Source of the DNA: Patellaria atrata CBS 101060
Lineage: Eukaryota; Ascomycota; Dothideomycetes; Patellariales; Patellariaceae
Assembly: GCA_010093705.1 (NCBI GenBank)
Contig: MU006096.1
Location: 925,908 to 989,907, forward strand
Direction of reading: 5' to 3'
Length of the DNA: 64,000 nt
This document shows, in pieces, positions 57,147 through 64,000 of this stretch. The notes beneath the pieces were generated by a model. That model saw nothing but the letters and a program-made list of their open reading frames with translations, had not been told where the DNA came from and made no database searches. Every line of letters starts with the position of its first letter. Position 1 is the first letter of the stretch. Position numbers and translations under genes: made by a program.

Positions 57147-58208
57147 CTATTCAGATACATCATCGCTCTCCGTTCCTTCTTCGTTCTCACCAAGGACCTC
57201 CTCACCCATACTGTATTTCTCCTCCATAGCCGCATCTTGTCCACCAGGACCACCTGCTTCTACCTCCGCCTCCCCAGACTTCATCAGTTGCGCGAAAACT
57301 GCACGGTTTATGAACCGGCAGAGACCTTCAGCCCGACGGCGAACTTCCGCTTGTTCGCTGCGGACGGACTCAAGGTCCCCCTCCATCAGCTCTTTCAGCT
57401 GGGTGGTGAGCGTACTCATCGTCTTTGTTAGGGGCGCTTTCTTGGTGCCTATGGGGATTTTCAGCTCCCCACAGATCCTTTGGATCTGGTCGGTATAGTC
57501 CGGCGCCTCTCTTTTCGGCGTACATTTCTTGAAGACGTGGTCGCTTCCGACGATCCGTGCAACCTGGGGGACCAAGGCGAGGAGTTCATTCCAATCTACG
57601 ATATCCATGATGTCTGGTTTGCCGTGGAGAAGGGTCCCAAGCTTCTCCACATCCGCGGCTGGGAGAGCGACGGCATTGTTCTTTGCTTTGGAAAGCGCCT
57701 TCTGGTCTTTCCGTTCTCTTTTGGAGAGCTTTTTCCCCTCTTCGTTTTCGGATACTGGTTTTACCCAGCCCCCTTTCTTCCTTGGTTTGGATGGGATTTC
57801 CTCCACATCCTCACTCTCCTTTTCCAAGTCTCTGATCTCTTTTATGACTTTTACCATCTCTTGATGGCGCCCTATGTCTCTTTCTAGCGAGTTGATACAG
57901 CTATTTCACGTTAGTCATTTGTTTAGTGTTGTACGGGCGGGGAAAGTTTGCTACTTACGCCTTGCAATCATGAGTTCGACCTTTCCTAAAAAATATGGGA
58001 TGAAATTCCTTGCAAACTTCCATATGTGTGCCGAGGCACGTACGCAGAGTCGTGGGATTCGACATCGGCTTCTCGCAAACTCCACAATGATGTGCTATCA
58101 AGCTGTTAGCTACACGTATACTCCTGCGTTTGTTGTGGTTGAAGGGTGGTATAAATACTTACAGAGCGCAGTGGTCTTTGTCCAGTCGAAAATTCCTTGT
58201 GTCGACAT
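57147..58208 (-). CDS. Zinc-finger/coiled-coil protein of unknown function
   Basis: Three exons (58208-58163, 58094-57959, 57900-57147) encode 311 residues; phases agree. Exon 2 carries a possible zinc-binding unit: HHCGVCEKPMSNPTTLRTCL, then GTHMEVCKEFHPIFF and THDCKACI, giving two CxxC pairs plus His. A coiled coil follows (INSLERDIGRHQEMVKVIKE, IRDLEKESEDVEE). Then come a Lys-rich linker (GKKLSKRERKDQKALSKAK), a helical C-terminal half (LTTQLKELMEGDLESVRSEQ) and an acidic tail (GENEEGTESDDVSE). I recognise no family; a nuclear role is a guess from the charged linkers and the zinc finger. The gene sits alone in the gene-poor 49-60 kb block with ordinary fungal introns and coding-like codons, so it is probably real and lineage-restricted. 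Confidence 0.7.
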
Positions 58209-60328
58209 TTCTACGGTTTCTTTTCTGCTTGAAAATTTTTTCTGTGGTTTATATTTATAAGCTACTGAAAGTTTACTTGCGGTCTTCGAATACGAACAAT
58301 GTAGGCTTACCGGGAAATGTGAGAGCGTGGATGCAAGACAATGTCTTGATGTTGCGGAGTTGAGGGCTTTCCACCGAACGACCAAGGCGAGAGAGCGCGA
58401 GGGCGGTAATATCAGCTGAAGTTGATCTGGAGAGGTATTAGAGATGGCTATCCACAGGCGAGAGAAGTCTAATTATTGCGGTAAGTTGACGTTATAATGT
58501 GTGATAATTAGGTCTGCTAGGTGGATGTTGCTAGAGAAGAAAGAGTTGTTTTGGCACTATGCATGTGTTGATAGTGAGTAATTTCCGACTAACATGTTTT
58601 GTCACCACTTTCGGCTAGGCTACTTCCGAGGACAATCGAAAGCTTGCTCTGGATTTTCGAGATATTTCAAGCCCCTGGAGATCTATGAGTGCTTCTAAAG
58701 AGCTCCTTTAGATGAACCGGCGCGTCAAGGTAGCCTTCCATTGATACAGGGCCCTTTGAGCGGATCCATACCAGGAGCATATCAGAGCATGTTGAGAAAA
58801 GACAGGAGACTCTACTATTGTCCGTACAAGCGGACATCGCCGGTTAGAATATACTAACTGCCAGTCCATCTCCGTATAAGAAGAAGCTTACGGAACAATT
58901 CTGTGGGTAAGTCGTTGCAGGATTAATTAGAGCAATTGAGCAAGGACAACGTCGACTTAGAACAGACATTGGACTCAAGTATGAATTCTCCATTCTGGTT
59001 AAGCTACTGAACTATACACAAAACACCAAGGCTATGCCATACAGCCAGATGAACTTGTGTCTTCTCCAATACCTCCACCAAGAGTCTAATAGCTATTAAA
59101 TTACCCATGATCATGAGGAATTCAGTTGAGATACTTACTCTAGTTTCCATACCTAGCCCACAAATGTCCAGCGGAGTTTCTTAACAGTGTATATCGTACC
59201 GTCGACGAGTTGGTAAGACGGAGAAGGTAATCAGCGATTAGGATCAGGATACTCTATCACACAACGTTAGAACTTTCGAAGCCATCAAATCTCGAACAAG
59301 TTGTGAGTCATTATTTACCTGATTGCAGGGACAGTGGACTGCTCAAATTGCAAGTCTTCTTCAAAGCGTTAACGTCAGCTCCAAAGAGACGATATCAGCG
59401 TACAATGAAGACTCTATAATCCACAGCACACCAGATCAATCGTATCCTACCGCAGAGTAACGCGCGAGCAGTACTCACTGCTTATGAAGATAGAGCGGTA
59501 GACGGTATTCTTCGAAGCAGTCGTTATCAGGAACGCTGCGTAAGACCTGGATACAAGCTGCGGATAGGAGTTGCAGAGAACTCGATATACTGAAGTATAA
59601 GTGATGAATTTGCCCGAAAGAGTTATCGAAAGGCGGGATTTGTAGATACGGACTGAGATACAACTGCAAAGAAGAAGGCAGAAGCAAGTACGAGAGTTTA
59701 AAGTATTTGTACTAAGCCGCGGCAAATCGTACGGGCGCGTTTTGCTTATGTGCGTGAAAGGAATAATTAAAGACGTTAACTTGGATAACCAATAGACGCC
59801 ACCAAATCCCTCATGATCAAGGGGATATTGGAATTGCGTCAGTTATAACATCCGGCACGCACCTTTAATGGAGGTGGTCTTATGTTTCACGTTCTGAATA
59901 AAGAACTATCAAAGATGTCACAGCGGAATGATATCAAGCGAACTATGGATCTAATAAAGTCCTACGAGACGATCACTCTAGGGAAATGGCCTGGAAAAGT
60001 AAATATCCTGCAACGACAAGGGCGTTCTGAATGAATATAGGTCCACCGTTCCATCTCTACAACAGTTTCCTCTATGACACATATTACTCACAGAAATGTT
60101 GAACGGTTTCCATCGAATCGACCTACTACTTTCACACTTTATACTCCAATTCAAGGAACCAAGTCATAATAAAACTCTTAAGGATAAACTAGCTATACGC
60201 CTATCGATTGTATACTGTTTTCCCACGAAACGAGCAAAAAAGCTAAACGAAGGAAACACAGCACCGAACATAAACGAGCGAGAAGTCCTAGTCAATCCTA
60301 AAAGTCAATCACTCAAGTTCCTCATCTC
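58209..60328. other. Gene-poor block
   Basis: About 2.1 kb. Only short frames occur (none above 92 codons) with no known domain. The first 200 bp are the promoter of the zinc-finger gene. No repeats or RNA genes were recognised. Confidence 0.35.
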
Positions 60329-61082
60329 CTAACTGGTAAAAGGAACTGCAGTCCTATTCCCCTCGGTACCTTCCATGGCGGCGATATACTCCGCCAAAGT
60401 GAGAAGCGGCGGAGCATCAACCTCACCTCGAGCGTTGGCAACTCTAGCATTGCTGTTGAGCTGCGGGGCCGTGAAACGCGTGAGGCAGCGGAACTTGCGG
60501 CGGCCTTCAATGCGGAAGACTTGCCCAGCGACGGGGCAGTTATAGTCGCCGTTGGGGAAAACGATGCAGTTCCCGTAGGCGTTACCGTCCACTGATTTGA
60601 GTTAGTGAGTTGGAAAATTTGGAAATTAGAAAATTAGGAAAGAGTAGAGCATAGGGAGAAAGTAGACTGACATCCAATCATGGAACGGCCGCGGTTTTTA
60701 TAAAGAGCTGTACGATCATCATCAGCACGTGGAAAAAAAAGGCGGTTTAGCTTTTAATAGGGGAAAACTCACTCCAATGATACAACGGATTGTTGCTCGT
60801 GTGAATCTCCAGCTCGTCGATGTTATCAGGAGGAGGTTGAGCACCGCATCCGCTTCCCTTACAGCGCACGCCCAGCTTCGACCCGCTGACGTCTCCGTGG
60901 TCCTCCCAGATCGGCGTATTGACCACCTGGTCGCAGTTACTCGGCTCAGCTTCGAAGAATTGCCAGACGATGGCGGGCCGGTTGATGTAGATCCATTCGG
61001 TCCTGTAGACGTCGAAGTTGGCTTGAACCTGGGGGAGGATGGTCGCTGCCATAAAGGCAAGGGTTGGGAGGGTGAAATGCAT
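60329..61082 (-). CDS. Small secreted protein, candidate effector or wall protein
   Basis: Three exons (61082-60773, 60707-60672, 60591-60329) encode 202 residues. MHFTLPTLAFMAATILPQVQ A is a clear signal peptide, followed by NFDVYRTEWIYINRPAIVWQ. The mature part has seven or so Cys (SNCDQV, VRCKGSGCGAQP, YGNCIVF, YNCPVAG, KFRCLTRF), so two or three disulfides are likely. The 36-nt exon 2 (TLYKNRGRSMIG) uses donor GTCAGT and acceptor TACAG. There are no membrane segments, GPI signal or known domain. An upstream in-frame ATG lies in the 5' leader; I chose the ATG that starts the signal peptide. A TATA box sits 124 bp upstream. Size and secretion fit effector-like proteins, but the role is unknown. 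Confidence 0.75.
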
Positions 61083-61205
61083 AGTCACGGGAGCTGGATA
61101 GCTGCTACTGTCGTAGATGAAAGGATGGGGTTTGGAATGTGTAGATGTGATTGTGGTACTCGATGTGAGTGTCGTTTCGATACTGATGGAAGAGATCTCG
61201 CTCCC

Positions 61206-61212
61206 TTTTATA
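61206..61212 (-). promoter_or_regulatory. TATA box of the secreted-protein gene
   Basis: TATAAAA on the minus strand, 124 bp before the ATG at 61082, with a CA-rich leader between. It suggests an inducible or highly expressed gene. Confidence 0.55.
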
Positions 61213-62170
61213 TTCGAAAATATACTCACTTGTAGCTAGAGCTGTGATACTAAAGTCTATGATTAGAAGCATCTCCTCTCCCGTAAGGCGCCCTACTTGG
61301 TCACAGTTGGAGATTTTCGTCCAACTTTTTCAGTTAGGCCCTCATATGGCGTTCTCAATGAATTCAACCGTGTCGCTGAACCAATTCCTAATCCAACGAA
61401 AACCATGTTGGAGGTCAACTTCTCGCTTTCATTATGTTAGATCAATCTATATGTGACTAACCAGGCCTAAACTAAGACGGTCCAGAGCAAGTATTGCTTG
61501 AAAATGGAAGGTAATTAGCTAAGATGAAGTTGCGGTGTTATTATATCGTCGGTATCGTATACAAAGAATAAGGCTGAGCGAACTTTGTATACGATTTCGC
61601 CAATCGAACTACCACCGCGCCGCGGAACTGGCACGCATCACCTACACGCCAAGGATATGGCTGAGCGGAGTTCCACGACATGAACACGCCGACAGTCGGT
61701 TCTCCACAGCTTATGGTACAAAAGTACGTCAGCTCAACTGCCGGCGATCCCGTCCTACCACATCGGTCCAAGGGGTCCAAAACGCTAATAATAACGTGCT
61801 GTGGAGAAACTGGGAGATTGGATGGGAGAGGATGGTACCTGGTAGGGCTGACGAGGTCGAGATAAAGCACTCAGGTACCTTATACGGAAGGATTGTCGCC
61901 CGAAAATATTGCGTCAGCTAACCGAGGGGGGTAACGGTCCACCAGTACCTAAGTCATCCTAGCACTCCACTATCTTCTAAGCTAGACCGACTACGAATAA
62001 GCTAGCACCCCCTTAGGTTAGCACCCGCTACGCCCTCGGGTTCGACGGGACGCCCTCGCAACAACACCCCCTTGACCCATCAAAGGCATCTATCCAACAT
62101 CCTCACCTCAACCCAATAATTAATCTCCCCGAATAACTCACAACCCCAACTCCAACGCTCCCCACCAAAA
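61213..62170. other. Gene-free stretch
   Basis: About 960 bp between divergent genes. Overlapping frames of 109 and 128 codons on opposite strands at 61535-61921 lack known domains and support each other only as shadows. The CA/CT-rich part after 62040 is the leader of the thioredoxin-like gene. Confidence 0.35.
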
Positions 62171-62692
62171 ATGCGAATCACACCCGCACGGCCCTCCCTT
62201 CAGCACCTCCTAAGTCCCATCCTGCGACCCCTGCCCCGCCGCCTCATCTCCCTCTCCTCCTCATCACAATCCCAAAACCGCATCTACGACTCAATCCGGT
62301 ACCCCAACGACCTCCACACCCTCCTCGCCCTGCACGCCTCCTTCCGGCGCTCCCTCCTAACCCTCTGGCTGCACACCCACGACACATCCTCTCTCCGCGC
62401 ATCCTCTCTCCTGCGCTCCCTCCTCACTGACGGCGTGGGGGAAACACATGGTGGGGTTGGGTATGTGGAGGTGCAGCTGGATGCGCCCACGATAGAGGAT
62501 CTAGGAGTGGTGTTTAGGATTAACGAGATCCCGACGCTGATGGCGTTTTCGAGGGGGGAGGCGCAATTTGGGTCGAGGGTTGAGACGTCTGGCAAGGGTG
62601 GGTTGGGGGATCGGGCGTTTTTGAGTGGATGGGTGGAGAGGGAGGCGGCGAGGAGGGGGGAGGGAGGTGGGGAGAAGGGGTGGTTAGGGTAG
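62171..62692 (+). CDS. Thioredoxin-like mitochondrial protein without CxxC
   Basis: A single exon of 173 residues. The N-terminus is Arg/Ser-rich and free of acids (MRITPARPSLQHLLSPIL, then RPLPRRLISLSSSSQSQ), a typical mitochondrial presequence. A thioredoxin-fold core follows: HTLLALHASFRRSLLTLWLH, GYVEVQLDAPTIEDLGVVF, then INEIPTLMAFSRGEAQF with the cis-Pro loop (IPT). No CxxC active site is present, so disulfide exchange is unlikely. The end GWVEREAARRGEGGG resembles a small fungal family with a Gly-rich tail that I know only as hypothetical thioredoxin-like proteins. Base composition shifts sharply from C-rich to G-rich near codon 90, an odd but probably neutral feature. Confidence 0.7.
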   Translation: MRITPARPSLQHLLSPILRPLPRRLISLSSSSQSQNRIYDSIRYPNDLHTLLALHASFRRSLLTLWLHTHDTSSLRASSLLRSLLTDGVGETHGGVGYVEVQLDAPTIEDLGVVFRINEIPTLMAFSRGEAQFGSRVETSGKGGLGDRAFLSGWVEREAARRGEGGGEKGWLG

Positions 62693-63043
62693 GGAGGTGT
62701 AAGGGGATGGACTATGGACGGACATGGCCCGCGCTTTGGTTATCCTGATTATGAGGTTCTGAGGTGAGTTGAGCGGCTTTCCGGGGCTATGTATTGGCCA
62801 GTGGATATCATGAAGGTAAATTATTTGAATCTTGTCTGCGAGATGCGCGACTGAGCAGCTCAATTCAGGAAATGGCAGCACTGACGAGCACGACCATATC
62901 GCTACGCCTTCGAAAGATATGGATGTATAATGTTCATTCTGAATAATCAACAGCTTGAGACCGCTGCCCTCAACCACTCTTACCCACCGAGATAGAACAC
63001 CCCCTGAAAGCTTTTGGAACTCCGCAACATCTCGCCTAAAACT
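62693..63043. other. Intergenic, convergent 3' ends
   Basis: The 351 bp between two convergent stop codons; nothing else was seen. Confidence 0.4.
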
Positions 63044-64000
63044 TTAATAACTTCTTCCAAACATGACCCATCTCTTCGCCAACTCCTTGCATTCGGGATT
63101 TGTGCACTTGGTCTTACCCTCCACGATTCCCTCTGGCTGTTCAAACGGAATACACAAGCTCTTCGCACCCATACTCGGAGCTCTGGCATCCTCAGCGAGC
63201 GAGTCACCCTCGTCCTTTCTCGCACTCATTTCCTTAATCTGATCTTCGCATGGTCCGCCTTCGCAATGGGGGATCAGACATACGTTCTTGGCGTTGAGAG
63301 CTGGCACGAAGTCTTTCCAATCTGTAATGAGCTTGCGGTGCTCGCGGAACTCCTTGTCTGCTTTGTTGAAGAGATCGGATTGAATCGTGTCAAGGAGGGC
63401 CTTGGTTTGCGCTGCAAGATCTGAGATGGGGATAGTGCTCTTACCTTCTTGGTCGCGGCGAGAGGTAGTAACGACGTGGTTTGCAGAGTCCTTGGGACCG
63501 AACTCTAGGCGAAGTGGGACACCCTTGAGTTCCCAGTCATTGAACTTCCAACCGGGGGAGTAGCCTTCGCGGAAGTCCACCTTGACGCGGATTCCAGCTT
63601 CCTTTAGAACCTCGCCTAAGGCTGTCGCTTCCTTGTATAGTTTATCCCTGTCTTCGTCGCCTGTCTTTGCAGTGATGCCAACTGGAACAATAGCAACTTG
63701 GATTTTAGCAACACGTGGTGGAAGGACGAGACCTTTGTTATCACTGTGGGTTAGCACCATGACTCCAATTGAGCGAGTAGTGAAGCCCCAGGAATTTTGC
63801 CAGACATTTACAGGGGGTTTTTTGACACCTTCCTTGGAAGAGGGATCTTCGACAGTGATGTCGAACATTTTGCTGAAATGCTGGCCGAGACAGTGCGAGG
63901 TCCCACCCTGAATACCTCTCCCAGTAGCGGGAATAAAACCTTCAACTGTAGTGGTATAGTGCGCGCCTGGAAATTGTTCGTTCTTGGTTTTCATACCCTT
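63044..64000 (-). CDS. Cytosolic prolyl-tRNA synthetase, C-terminal part (cut by window edge)
   Basis: The frame is open to the right edge (KGMKTKNEQFPGAHYTTTVE is continuous) and ends TAA 63046-63044. The class II core is seen in FIPATGRGIQGGTSHCLGQH and NVWQNSWGFTTRSIGVMVLT (motif 3 region). Next is the anticodon-binding domain (LVLPPRVAKIQVAIVPVG) and the eukaryote/archaea-type C-terminal zinc domain (LIPHCEGGPCEDQIKEMSAR, KTKCTNPECKELAKRWVMFG RSY). The start, motifs 1 and 2 and any N-terminal editing domain lie outside. The zinc domain Cys residues are intact. Confidence 0.93.
   Translation of the reverse strand, partial: KGMKTKNEQFPGAHYTTTVEGFIPATGRGIQGGTSHCLGQHFSKMFDITVEDPSSKEGVKKPPVNVWQNSWGFTTRSIGVMVLTHSDNKGLVLPPRVAKIQVAIVPVGITAKTGDEDRDKLYKEATALGEVLKEAGIRVKVDFREGYSPGWKFNDWELKGVPLRLEFGPKDSANHVVTTSRRDQEGKSTIPISDLAAQTKALLDTIQSDLFNKADKEFREHRKLITDWKDFVPALNAKNVCLIPHCEGGPCEDQIKEMSARKDEGDSLAEDARAPSMGAKSLCIPFEQPEGIVEGKTKCTNPECKELAKRWVMFGRSY

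Noticed and set aside
49112-60328. Search by eye for reverse transcriptase, integrase, transposase or terminal repeats in the gene-poor tracts
   Set aside because: No motif or paired terminal repeat was convincing, so no mobile element is named.
61535-61921. Overlapping 109- and 128-codon frames on opposite strands
   Set aside because: No known domain, no splice support, and overlapping antisense frames are weak evidence.

Overview
The window is nuclear DNA of a filamentous ascomycete (Pezizomycotina). Evidence: short 45-60 nt GT-AG introns with CTAAC/CTAAT-type branch points, compact genes on both strands, and single-copy fungal orthologues (Mdv1, Aro7, Nop4, Rrn6, Spc25, Esa1, Esf2, Pex12, peroxisomal Lon). 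Class cannot be fixed from sequence alone; a Leotiomycetes-like genome is only a guess.

Layout. 1-8.8 kb: MDV1 (cut by the left edge), chorismate mutase, a fructosamine-kinase-family gene, a broken small gene, RNase H2 subunit C and a DUF4385 gene. 8.8-11.2 kb: gene-poor. 11.3-22.1 kb: alcohol dehydrogenase, a large membrane protein, a Cue5-like ubiquitin/Atg8 adaptor, an 11-exon agmatinase whose long first intron carries a tRNA-Ser-like sequence, and a MAPR/Dap1-type haem-binding protein. 22.9-24 kb: an unrecognised, possibly broken spliced gene. 24.5-33.7 kb: NOP4, a DHX35-type helicase, SPC25, RRN6. 33.8-37.3 kb: a same-strand tandem array of four copies of an undescribed small gene of about 114 codons, only one intact; a fifth, broken relative lies at 6.3 kb. 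37.7-49.1 kb: REX4, ESA1, ESF2, an alpha/beta hydrolase, PEX12 and peroxisomal LON. 49.1-60.3 kb: a mostly gene-poor block with one broken small gene, a duplicated ~200 bp segment, a 13-bp minisatellite and one zinc-finger/coiled-coil gene. 60.3-64 kb: a small secreted protein, a thioredoxin-like mitochondrial protein and the C-terminal part of cytosolic prolyl-tRNA synthetase (cut by the right edge).

Themes. Four ribosome-biogenesis genes (NOP4, RRN6, REX4, ESF2) lie within 18 kb, and two peroxisome genes (PEX12, LON with a C-terminal SRL) are convergent neighbours. The strongest candidate for something undescribed is the small-gene family at 33.9-37.3 kb, in which one copy is broken at two conserved tryptophan codons by G-to-A changes, as repeat-induced point mutation would do. 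I could recognise no reverse transcriptase, integrase or transposase motif in the gene-poor tracts, so any mobile elements there are too decayed for me to name.
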